64,000 nt of DNA, from positions 3,038,001-3,102,000 of the forward strand of contig OY781463.1 of the NCBI GenBank assembly GCA_963676725.1. Direction: 5' to 3'. Source of the DNA: G963662905 sp963676725. Lineage in GTDB: Bacteria > Bacteroidota > Bacteroidia > Bacteroidales > WRLA01. Of this stretch, positions 8,440 through 15,575 are shown in pieces. Each line of letters begins with the position of its first letter. Position 1 is the first letter of the stretch. The notes below the pieces were generated by a model. That model saw only the letters and a list, made by a program, of their open reading frames with translations, ran no database searches and had not been told where the DNA came from. The translations under genes and the position numbers were made by a program.

Positions 8440-8949
8440 TTAGATTTTCCAATTAGGATCATTCAGTTTGTCTGATTCTTTTAATGAAAGACTCAGGTCA
8501 TTGATACATCTCTCCTTGTTTGGATATTCCTTGATCAGCAGAAATAGTGGCACAGCAAGAACAACAAGAATGACATAATTGCCTGTCAGCATAAAAAATA
8601 CTATACAAAAAAACGACGGTGCTTCGAGCAGGGCATATTTCACAACTTGGGCTGACCTGTAAAAAACGAGCTTATTCGAGAGATTGTCCTGTGGGTCTAA
8701 TTCATTTAGTTTTCGTTTAAAAAGCACGGCACTTGCAACAACCCCTCCCGCAGCAAACAACATGCTGAGGGCAAGCATCATCAAAACCACATCTTTTCCG
8801 AAATTTTTGTACCCGTTCAATTGAAGAACAATTGATATAACAAGAAAAAAGACAACACCTGAAACGAGTGCTCCGTGAACAACTTTAAGCGATTTAAAAT
8901 ATTCCTTTGAGGTCAAATTAGCAAATCCTGCTTGCGATGGAGTATTCAT
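8440..8949 (-). CDS. Small four-helix inner-membrane protein
   Basis: About 169 residues when started at MNTPSQAG. The frame extends 37 codons upstream, but that stretch is low-complexity and hydrophobic in a way that looks non-coding. Four membrane helices are visible, at about residues 23-42, 50-72, 100-120 and 122-140, with a charged segment (FKRKLNELDPQDN) between helices two and three and a hydrophilic C-terminus. The arrangement recalls small conserved membrane proteins of Bacteroidota with no assigned function; I cannot name the family. It is convergent with the adenylate kinase and follows a divergent gap of 167 bases from the Cys-rich gene. Confidence 0.65.
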   Translation of the reverse strand: MNTPSQAGFANLTSKEYFKSLKVVHGALVSGVVFFLVISIVLQLNGYKNFGKDVVLMMLALSMLFAAGGVVASAVLFKRKLNELDPQDNLSNKLVFYRSAQVVKYALLEAPSFFCIVFFMLTGNYVILVVLAVPLFLLIKEYPNKERCINDLSLSLKESDKLNDPNWKI

Positions 8950-9116
8950 AAGAAAAATTAAGTTTTTAATTTGTATATTTGAATAATATAAATTCTCAGC
9001 TTTTAAATAGTTCAGGGGAAAATAAATAAGCAATATTATTTCGACCAATGAGTAACACACACAAAACGATGCAAGTCCTGAAACAAAGAGAGGAACTTAA
9101 AAATAATGAATTGCTG

Positions 9117-9350
9117 CTAAAGATTATATTTCATTCCAATATCCTCAACACTTTTCATAGAGTTTGGCAATAAATCCGGGGGGCATTTGCCGTATTTCTG
9201 TTTTACTAAATAACGTTTGCAAGTACTCCATTTCTCTTCACCTGCTTCACAGTACTGTCTTTTATATGACTTCGAAGTCATCACTTTATCAGATAATAGA
9301 CCGGTAAATATGGGACAATTCTCCGCATTTGGACAGGTATCCATAATCAT
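9117..9350 (-). CDS. Small Cys-rich protein, possible metal binder
   Basis: 77 residues with five cysteines in a spaced pattern: CPNAENCP (Cys6, Cys12), YCEAGEEKWSTC (Cys34, Cys44) and KCPPD (Cys56). Such spacing suggests a zinc site or an iron-sulfur cluster in a small cytoplasmic protein. There is no signal peptide or membrane helix. I have an impression of similar short proteins with a CPN...CP...YCEAG...KCP pattern in other Bacteroidota, which would make it a conserved small family, but I cannot name one. The start may be the first or second ATG (MIMDTC). A candidate TAnnTTTG promoter lies on the same strand at 9533-9565. Confidence 0.65.
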   Translation of the reverse strand: MIMDTCPNAENCPIFTGLLSDKVMTSKSYKRQYCEAGEEKWSTCKRYLVKQKYGKCPPDLLPNSMKSVEDIGMKYNL

Positions 9351-9683
9351 TATTCTTTAATTTACCCTACTCATCAGGCTTTTCAGTTTCGCCCCGCTTT
9401 ATGGTTTTCGGCCTCCAATATCAATAAGATAATACTTGAGTCAAAAATAATAAAATAATTGCACTCCCTTACTCGTAAAATAGAATATTTACTACTTTTT
9501 CCATGTCTACTACCTAGAATACAATCTTTACCCAAAGATATTAATTATCACAAAAAAGAGTGCAACACAAACCAAAAAAACTTATGCGCCAGCATAATTT
9601 AGGAATGCAGAGAAGAATTCCCAAAATTAAGAGCAAGGATTTCTTTTATTCGTCCAAGCGAATTGAGAATGCGAAAACACTGC
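9351..9683. other. Intergenic region between the Cys-rich gene and the GH92 gene
   Basis: AT-rich, with no gene I can support. It holds the candidate minus-strand promoter at 9533-9565 and the 3' side of the mannosidase gene. No clear terminator hairpin is seen. Confidence 0.45.
9533..9565 (-). promoter_or_regulatory. Candidate promoter for the Cys-rich gene
   Basis: Read on the minus strand: TATCTTTG (9533-9540) as -7 box and TTG (9563-9565) as -33 element, separated by 22 bases. It would leave a leader of roughly 170 bases before the start at 9350. Confidence 0.4.
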
Positions 9684-11975
9684 TCAGTCAGCTTTTCTAT
9701 TGCTCATTTTAAAGACCAATTCGCCTCCTTGCATCAAATCCGAAGATTTCAGTATCCAGTTTTCCACTTTCTTTCCATTCAAGCTCACTTCTTTCACATA
9801 AATATTTTCAGGCGACTGATTTTTCACTTGAATATTCAAAATCTTGCCATCAGCAAGCTGTATTTGAGCACTTTTTACCAACGGGCTTCCAATGGCATAT
9901 TCGCCACTTCCCGGGCAAAAGGGGTAAAAACCCAGTGAACTAAAAATATACCATGCCGACATTTGTCCGCAATCATCATTACCACAAAGACCATCCGGGC
10001 TATTGCGGTACATACGATCGAGAATTAAGCGCACTTTTTCCTGAGTCCCTGACGGATGATCTGCATAATTATATAAGTACGGAATATGATGGCCTGGTTC
10101 ATTTCCATGCACATAATTCCCGATAATTCCATCACGTGTAATATCCTCATTATGTGCAATATGTTCATCGGATATCTGCATTGTGAACAAGGAATCCAAT
10201 TTTTGCACAAATCGATTCTTTCCTCCCATCATTTCAATCATCTGCTTTGGATTCTGCGGCACATACAGCCCATAATTCCATGCATTTCCTTCAATAAAAC
10301 CTTGCCCATGTGTATCCATCGGATCAAATTTTTCACGAAACTGTCCATTATTTAAACGGGGGCGCATAAAGCCGATGCTGCTGTCGTATACATTCTGATA
10401 ATTTCCAGAGCGTTCCCAAAACACATGATACAATGAATCTTTTCCCAAGCGTTCTGCTATTTGCGCGATTGTATAATCATCGTAGGCGTACTCCAAAGTC
10501 TTGCTTACCGAGCTGCCATTTTTATCTTCAGGCACATATCCCTTATCAATATAATAAGATAAACCATCATAAGGCCGATATGATGCCGTTTGAACACAGG
10601 CTTCCAGAGCATGCTGTTTATCTCCCGTGAAATTTCCATGCACGATAGCATCAGCAATAACCGGAACACTATGATAGCCAATCATACACCAATTCTCATT
10701 TGCATAATGCGACCAAATGGGCAACATATGATGTACACTTTGGTCGTAATGTGCCAGCATGGAATGAACCATATCGTTATTTCGATCAGGCTGAACCAGA
10801 TTAAACAGAGGATGCAAGGCACGGTATGTATCCCAAAGTGAAAAAGTGCTGTAATTTGTAAATCCATTAGCCTGATGAATATTCTGATCCAGGCCGCGGT
10901 ATTGCCCATCAACATCCATAAACTCTACAGGGCTCAGAAAAGCATGATATAAAGCCGTATAAAATACATAGAGTTGCTCTTCTGCCATCATTTCAACCTG
11001 TATCTTCTCCAATTCCTCTTGCCATTGATTGTACGTTTGTTGGCGAATTTCATAAAATTCCCATGAGGGTGTTTCTGCAATAAGGTTTTTTATTGCACCA
11101 TCTGTGCTTACAGAAGAAAGGGCCATTTTGCACATAATATTTTGATCATCACTTAAATCAAAGTCAAACCATGCCACAATCTCTTTGCCTGCCATTTCCG
11201 GAAAATGATGTTCTTCATCAAATTTTCTGTAAAAGCCATTATAAGCAGGATTTTCCTTTCGGTTAAAGCCATAATCAACAATAGGTTTGCTGAAGGACAA
11301 AGCAAAATAAACAGTTCGGGTTCTTGCCCAGCCATAAGTTTGGCGATATCCGGTAAGCAATGTATCGTTCTCAAGCCGCAAGAACGTCCAAACAGTCTTT
11401 CCTTCATAATTATATATTCCCGACCTAAGGTCAAGGATAATATGTGCCTCTGCATTTTTTGGGAAAGTATAAGAATGAACGCCCACTCGACTTGTTGCTG
11501 TAAGCTCAGCATTAATTTGATAATCATCGAGAAACACTTGATAATAACCCGGCTGTGCTTGCTCATTCTTATGGGAAAACCGTGATCTATACCCTTTTTC
11601 AGGCTCAGCAGCTGTACCCGGATTTAATTGCAATTTTCCTGTTGTGGGCATGATTAAAAAATCGCCAAGGTCTGAATGGCCGGTTCCACTAAGATGAGTA
11701 TGGCTAAATCCGCAAATTGTGGAATCATCGTATTGATAACCAGCACAATATTCATATACTTTTGGATTATATGCACCCTCATGAAACATAAAGATACTAT
11801 CTGTATCAGGGCTCAGCTGAACCATCCCGAAAGGCGCCGTAGCACCCGGAAACACATGCCCCATGCGCTGTGTACCTGCAAATGGATTTACAAAAGCAGC
11901 AGCATCGAACTCCAATGATTGCCCAAAGAGGGATACGCTAAAACAAACACATATCAATAAATTAAATATTTTCAT
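9684..11975 (-). CDS. Secreted GH92 alpha-mannosidase
   Basis: Glycoside hydrolase family 92, calcium-dependent exo-alpha-mannosidases that trim mannose from N-glycans or mannans. Family marks in order are GTQRMGHVFPGATAPFGM near the N-terminus, FSHTHLSGTGHSDLGDF, SLWDTYRALHPLF, FIEGNAWNYG (which carries the family's catalytic acid Glu) and GLCGNDDCGQMSAWYI (which carries the catalytic Asp pair). It ends with FYPFCPGSGEYAIGSP. I choose the ATG at 11975, which gives a clean signal peptide (MKIFNLLICVCFSVSLFGQ) and a 763-residue protein. The longer frame to 12131 overlaps the aminotransferase stop and a terminator. No sorting domain is present, so it is probably periplasmic. No SusC/D pair is adjacent, so this is not an obvious polysaccharide-utilisation locus. 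Confidence 0.95.
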   Translation of the reverse strand: MKIFNLLICVCFSVSLFGQSLEFDAAAFVNPFAGTQRMGHVFPGATAPFGMVQLSPDTDSIFMFHEGAYNPKVYEYCAGYQYDDSTICGFSHTHLSGTGHSDLGDFLIMPTTGKLQLNPGTAAEPEKGYRSRFSHKNEQAQPGYYQVFLDDYQINAELTATSRVGVHSYTFPKNAEAHIILDLRSGIYNYEGKTVWTFLRLENDTLLTGYRQTYGWARTRTVYFALSFSKPIVDYGFNRKENPAYNGFYRKFDEEHHFPEMAGKEIVAWFDFDLSDDQNIMCKMALSSVSTDGAIKNLIAETPSWEFYEIRQQTYNQWQEELEKIQVEMMAEEQLYVFYTALYHAFLSPVEFMDVDGQYRGLDQNIHQANGFTNYSTFSLWDTYRALHPLFNLVQPDRNNDMVHSMLAHYDQSVHHMLPIWSHYANENWCMIGYHSVPVIADAIVHGNFTGDKQHALEACVQTASYRPYDGLSYYIDKGYVPEDKNGSSVSKTLEYAYDDYTIAQIAERLGKDSLYHVFWERSGNYQNVYDSSIGFMRPRLNNGQFREKFDPMDTHGQGFIEGNAWNYGLYVPQNPKQMIEMMGGKNRFVQKLDSLFTMQISDEHIAHNEDITRDGIIGNYVHGNEPGHHIPYLYNYADHPSGTQEKVRLILDRMYRNSPDGLCGNDDCGQMSAWYIFSSLGFYPFCPGSGEYAIGSPLVKSAQIQLADGKILNIQVKNQSPENIYVKEVSLNGKKVENWILKSSDLMQGGELVFKMSNRKAD

Positions 11976-11998
11976 TCTAAATGGATTTAGATTTACTG

Positions 11999-12006
11999 CA
12001 AATATA
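11999..12006 (-). promoter_or_regulatory. Candidate -7 box of the GH92 gene
   Basis: TATATTTG on the minus strand, 23 bases upstream of the chosen ATG. No well-spaced -33 TTG was found, so this rests on one element. Confidence 0.35.
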
Positions 12007-12053
12007 GATAATATCTTTAAAAATAGAATACTAAGCAAAATTTCCATGACAAT

Positions 12054-12083
12054 AAAAAAGGGCGACACAAAGCCACCCTTTTT
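12054..12083 (-). terminator. Terminator of the aminotransferase gene
   Basis: Imperfect inverted repeat AAAAAGGG/CCCTTTTT with a 13-base loop. Read leftward it ends in a T run. It lies about 22 bases past the aminotransferase stop and supports the later start chosen for GH92. Confidence 0.65.
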
Positions 12084-12105
12084 ATTGCAGTAAAAAGCTC
12101 TCTTT

Positions 12106-13302
12106 TTATTTGTTGTACCCAACTTTCTCAAAGGCTCTTGCTAGGCGCTTTACTCCTTCAACAATTTTTTCCTCAGGGACATTGGAGAAATTCATGCGCA
12201 TCGTATTTTTCTTTTTATTATCCACAAAGAAAGGCTCACCGGGAACAAAGGCAACATCCTCTTCGATAGCAGCTTTAAAGAGCTTCATAGCGTCCATATC
12301 CTCACGGAGTGTGAGCCAAATAAACATCCCGCCCTCAGGCAATGTTGATTCCACAAAATCGGGAAGATAAGTACGAATAGCACTTAACATTGCATCTTTT
12401 TGTTTGCCGTAAAATTCGGTAATTTTGCCGATATGCTCATCCAGATTATGATCATCAAGAAACTGGCTTACAATTCGTTGCGTTAGATAATTTGTATGCA
12501 GGTCGCTGGCCTGTTTTGCGATATATAATTTTTCATAGATATCGGGGCGAGCAACAATCCATCCCAAACGGCATCCCGGGGAAATGGTTTTACTGAAAGA
12601 GCCCATCAGCACTGTATTTTCTGCATATAAATCTTTAAAAGACTCTGGTACATCCCCTTCAAAACGTATATCGCCATAAGGATCATCGACCAAAAGCAAG
12701 ACATTATGCTTCCTCAGCAATTCAGCTATTTTTCTACGCTTTTCGTTGCTGTAGGTAACACCGGTTGGGTTTTGAAAATTCGGAATTGAATAGAAAGCTT
12801 TAATATTTTTGGTTTCCAAGATTTTTTCGATTTCCTCGATATTTGGACCATCATTTTCTAATTCAACCGGAAAAAACTCTGGCTGATACACAAAGAAGCT
12901 TTGGATTGCAGCGAGATAAGTAGGATTTTCGATTAAAACCCCATCGCCTTGATTAATCAATATTTTTGCAAGAAGGTCGATACCCTGCTGTGAACCACTG
13001 GTTATCAGAATGTCTTTAGGGGAGATATCAAGCCCTTGTTTTTCTTTATAGCGCTTTGCAATATGCTCACGTAATGGAAGATATCCTTCAGTGATGCTGT
13101 ATTGCAATGCATCTGTATTGCAATCGATTAATACCTTATTAGATGCCTGACGAAATTCCTCAACAGGAAAGAATGCAGGATTTGGCAGTCCGCCTGCAAA
13201 TGAGATAATATCATCATTTTGAATCAGGGCCAAAATTTCCCTAATGAAGGATTTAGGCACATTTGCAATGCGGTCGGAAAACAAATTTGATTGATTATTC
13301 AT
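12106..13302 (-). CDS. PLP-dependent aminotransferase, LysN/2-aminoadipate type
   Basis: Fold-type I aminotransferase of 398 residues from the class I/II branch that includes 2-aminoadipate transaminase LysN and kynurenine aminotransferases. Visible marks are ISFAGGLPNPAFFP at the N-terminus, ITSGSQQGIDLLAK, PNFQNPTG (Asn contacting PLP), DDPYGD, GSFSKTISPGCRLGW with the PLP-binding lysine, and the C-terminal substrate-carboxylate Arg in MRMNFS. Substrate choice cannot be read from sequence; branched-chain, aromatic or aminoadipate amino acids are all plausible. No HTH domain is fused, unlike MocR regulators. It is monocistronic, with its own promoter and terminator. Confidence 0.93.
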   Translation of the reverse strand: MNNQSNLFSDRIANVPKSFIREILALIQNDDIISFAGGLPNPAFFPVEEFRQASNKVLIDCNTDALQYSITEGYLPLREHIAKRYKEKQGLDISPKDILITSGSQQGIDLLAKILINQGDGVLIENPTYLAAIQSFFVYQPEFFPVELENDGPNIEEIEKILETKNIKAFYSIPNFQNPTGVTYSNEKRRKIAELLRKHNVLLLVDDPYGDIRFEGDVPESFKDLYAENTVLMGSFSKTISPGCRLGWIVARPDIYEKLYIAKQASDLHTNYLTQRIVSQFLDDHNLDEHIGKITEFYGKQKDAMLSAIRTYLPDFVESTLPEGGMFIWLTLREDMDAMKLFKAAIEEDVAFVPGEPFFVDNKKKNTMRMNFSNVPEEKIVEGVKRLARAFEKVGYNK

Positions 13303-13358
13303 AATATTGAATTATTTGTTATGTAATTTCATTGAAACCGGGCGATTCTCCGAAAAGC

Positions 13359-13390
13359 CAAAGTTATGAATTGTTAGCAAATGGAAGCAA
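13359..13390 (-). promoter_or_regulatory. Promoter of the aminotransferase gene
   Basis: Minus strand TAACTTTG (13359-13366) with TTG at 13388-13390, spacer 21 bases, a good match to the Bacteroidota TTG/TAnnTTTG pattern. It predicts a leader of about 50 bases. Confidence 0.6.
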
Positions 13391-13450
13391 AAAAGCTCCA
13401 TTGATTCATAAATATTTGCCAAGAATAAAGTCCAATATCCTGAAAACAAG

Positions 13451-13486
13451 AAAAATAAAAACCCAGCTGTTACAAACAGCCGGGTT
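13451..13486 (-). terminator. Terminator of the ECF/Spy operon
   Basis: Twelve-base stem AACCCAGCTGTT/AACAGCCGGGTT with one wobble pair and a three-base loop. Read leftward it is followed by TTTTTATTTTT. It sits 33 bases past the stop of the Spy-like gene. Confidence 0.8.
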
Positions 13487-13518
13487 CTAATAACTATATA
13501 CACTTTTAAATATTGGCT

Positions 13519-14031
13519 TTATTGCCGGTTTTTCCTTCTTCTCTCAGGATTATTCTTTCGTATTTCATTCAGCAAAAAGCGTTTAAAAGTGCGTTCCAAC
13601 TCAAAGAACTTAATCACTTTTTGCGGAGGCAATGCGATTTGAAGCTTTTCCAGAAATGCAGCATCGAGTTCATACTGATCCTTATTAAATTTTTTAAAAC
13701 CATCAATAATTTTTTGTGCCTCCGCATCAGAAAGCTTTAAAATATCATCTTTCTTCAGATGCTTTGCCCTTATCAAATCGTGCATACTACTGTTCAGCTG
13801 GCGTCTGTCTTTCTCGTGATCATTATATATTGGCCAAAAAGTAGCAGCCTCTTCGGGGGTCAATTCCATTTTTTCGGTAATAAAGGATACTTTTTTTGCC
13901 TCCATTGCTTCCTGACGTTCTTTATTAAAATATCGATCGCCTTGCTCATCAGGCTCCTGAGCATTTACCATCAATGAACTAAAAGCTAGCGCAATGACAA
14001 ACAGTAAGGTGACTAATTTTTTCATATACAT
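13519..14031 (-). CDS. Periplasmic Spy/CpxP-like protein
   Basis: Exported protein of about 170 residues. An N-terminal signal peptide (MKKLVTLLFVIALAFSSLMVNAQ) precedes a wholly helical charged body. It contains an LTPEEAATFWPIYNDHEKDRR segment resembling the LTxxQ region of Spy/CpxP and of metal-sensing periplasmic proteins. The C-terminus is strongly basic (NPERRRKNRQ). The first ATG gives MYMKK; the second ATG, two codons later, is equally likely. It is the last gene of a three-gene operon after an ECF sigma factor and a single-pass membrane protein. By analogy with Spy/CpxP and CnrX-type systems it may be a periplasmic chaperone or a stress sensor feeding back on the sigma factor (inference). 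Confidence 0.8.
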   Translation of the reverse strand: MYMKKLVTLLFVIALAFSSLMVNAQEPDEQGDRYFNKERQEAMEAKKVSFITEKMELTPEEAATFWPIYNDHEKDRRQLNSSMHDLIRAKHLKKDDILKLSDAEAQKIIDGFKKFNKDQYELDAAFLEKLQIALPPQKVIKFFELERTFKRFLLNEIRKNNPERRRKNRQ

Positions 14032-14073
14032 AATCTGTAGATATTCAATAATTACTAACTCTCTTTATTCTCT

Positions 14074-14526
14074 TTACATTTCTAGGATAAAATCCACACT
14101 TACATCATTATCAACAAGATAATTAATAATTTCGGACGATTCATCCTCTTCATCTATGGATATTATAATATCTGAATCGAAAGAAATATCCGCTAAATTA
14201 GAATCATTTTCGAGAAAACTCAACATATCATATTCGCTAAAATCGCCAATCACAAGATCAGAAACGGCCAGATCATTGGCATTATCCTGCGAAGTATTGC
14301 TCGGCTTCAGAATAAAAAACCATGTTCCAATGATCAGCAAGGCTACTGTTGCTGCGGCTGAATAAAGTATGCGTGATTGAAATATGGATTTTATTGGGCG
14401 TTCTTGCACAGCAATGCGCTCCCTAAGCTGTTTATCAAAATGATCAAAATAATTCTCGGGAACCTCAAAGGGGTTTTCTTTCAGTTCCTCTTTTATTTCT
14501 CCGTTTATATGTAGATCCTTTTTCAT
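14074..14526 (-). CDS. Single-pass membrane protein, probable anti-sigma partner
   Basis: 150 residues. The N-terminal 45 are cytoplasmic and contain ENPFEVPENYFDHFDKQLRERI, a segment common in small Bacteroidota proteins encoded after ECF sigma factors. One membrane helix follows (about 53-72, ILYSAAATVALLIIGTWFF). The C-terminal periplasmic part is very acidic (SISFDSD-like, IDEEDESSEIINYL). No zinc-binding HxxxCxxC motif of classical anti-sigma factors is seen. It lies between the sigma factor gene (34 bases upstream) and the Spy-like gene (42 bases downstream). I infer an anti-sigma or membrane-sensor role from position and topology only. Confidence 0.7.
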   Translation of the reverse strand: MKKDLHINGEIKEELKENPFEVPENYFDHFDKQLRERIAVQERPIKSIFQSRILYSAAATVALLIIGTWFFILKPSNTSQDNANDLAVSDLVIGDFSEYDMLSFLENDSNLADISFDSDIIISIDEEDESSEIINYLVDNDVSVDFILEM

Positions 14527-14560
14527 GATTATTATTTAGACAGATTTGAAAAGCAATAGT

Positions 14561-15109
14561 TTAAAGCTCTTTCATATGATTTTCAATTTTTTTTACTGCA
14601 TGATGGTATGAAGCCTTCAGAGCCCCTTCGCTAGTCCCCAAAATTTTTGAAATATCGTTATATTTCATTTCCTCAAAATATTTCATATTAAACACAATAC
14701 GCTGTTTTTCAGGGAGTTTTAAAATTGCTTTTTGCAATTCCTTTTGGATTTCATTTCCTGAAAAATAATTATCATCCAATTTTTGCACCAATTGTGCTTC
14801 TACATCTGCCAGTGGAAGGAAATACCGTCTTCTTTTCTTTTTAAGGAAATTCAGGGCTTCATTTGTTGCAATGCGATAAATCCATGTAAAAAAGCCCGAT
14901 TCGGCCCGAAAAGTTTCCAATCCTTGCCAGACTTTTATAAAAGTGTTTTGCACCACATCATCGGTATCGTCATGATCAATTAAGATGCGCCGAACATGAA
15001 AATACACACGCTCGCGATATTGATCCATCAACAAACCAAAGGCTTGGTTCAGCCCTGCTTGTCCTTTACGAATCATCTCTAATATTTCCCGATCAGTATT
15101 TTCTTTCAA
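14561..15109 (-). CDS. ECF RNA polymerase sigma factor
   Basis: 182 residues, an ordinary ECF sigma factor. Region 2 shows LMDQYRERVYFHVRRIL, DTDDVVQNTFIKVWQGL and FFTWIYRIATNEALNFLKKKRRR (positions 25-95). Region 4 shows LPEKQRIVFNMKYFEEMKY and DISKILGTSEGALKASYHHAVKK (positions 130-175), a clear HTH. It heads a three-gene leftward operon with a membrane protein and a Spy-like periplasmic protein, a layout suggesting envelope or metal stress control. No clear TAnnTTTG promoter was found directly upstream, so it may be autoregulated through its own ECF promoter. Confidence 0.94.
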   Translation of the reverse strand: MKENTDREILEMIRKGQAGLNQAFGLLMDQYRERVYFHVRRILIDHDDTDDVVQNTFIKVWQGLETFRAESGFFTWIYRIATNEALNFLKKKRRRYFLPLADVEAQLVQKLDDNYFSGNEIQKELQKAILKLPEKQRIVFNMKYFEEMKYNDISKILGTSEGALKASYHHAVKKIENHMKEL

Positions 15110-15575
15110 CAGACTAATGTTTCGATTTTGCTTTAGATGCCTTTAACCCTATAAGGTTTAATTCGGTAAAACACTTTATAGATGATACAAAAAATTAAAA
15201 TTTGCGGTATTCAAATAAATACCTATTCTAATCACCTATTATTTTGATATTTATATTACTCCCGTAGGATCTTCACTTTGCTGCGATCACTTGGTCGAAA
15301 AGACAGGATTCGCTCGGGAACAGGCAAAAGGGGCCGCGGACGCAATAATTTTAAAATAAATATGTCCGCGCGCCCCTTTTGTCCAACAATATTTCATCAT
15401 CTTGTCTTTTCGACTGAGGTCATTTTTCTTAATTACAGTGTTTTATATTCTTTGAATTAATTTTTTGAATTGCAAACATAGGATGACCGAGGGAGAAATC
15501 TAAAACTGCATCCATAGAAATATGCTGAATTTTATTCCTCAGCCTATGTACTCAATTGAAGAGCTCATATTAATA
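15110..15575. other. Intergenic region with nested palindrome
   Basis: No gene I can support; the short frame at 15278-15460 is produced by the palindrome. It contains the 121-bp inverted repeat at 15294-15414. About 70 bases further on is GACCGAGGGAGAAATCT, which resembles the dispersed intergenic repeats common in Bacteroidota. Confidence 0.6.
15294..15414. repeat. Nested imperfect inverted repeat, MITE- or REP-like
   Basis: The outer arms GTCGAAAAGACA (15294-15305) and TGTCTTTTCGAC (15403-15414) are perfect complements. Inside lie CAAAAGGGGCCGCGGAC (15325-15341) and GTCCGCGCGCCCCTTTTG (15364-15381), complementary except for one extra base, around an AT-rich loop of 22 bases. The arms are much more GC-rich than the flanks. 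There is no coding capacity and I did not find flanking target duplications by eye. Confidence 0.7.

Noticed and set aside
9684..12131. Longer GH92 frame starting at 12131
   Set aside because: The first 52 residues overlap the aminotransferase stop and its terminator; the ATG at 11975 gives a normal signal peptide.
13312..13503. Minus-strand frame of 63 residues
   Set aside because: It overlaps the ECF operon terminator and the aminotransferase promoter, and the protein is low-complexity and not recognisable.
15278..15460. Plus-strand frame of 60 residues
   Set aside because: It is created by the palindrome and adjoining AT-rich sequence; the Arg/Gly-rich start reflects the GC-rich arms.
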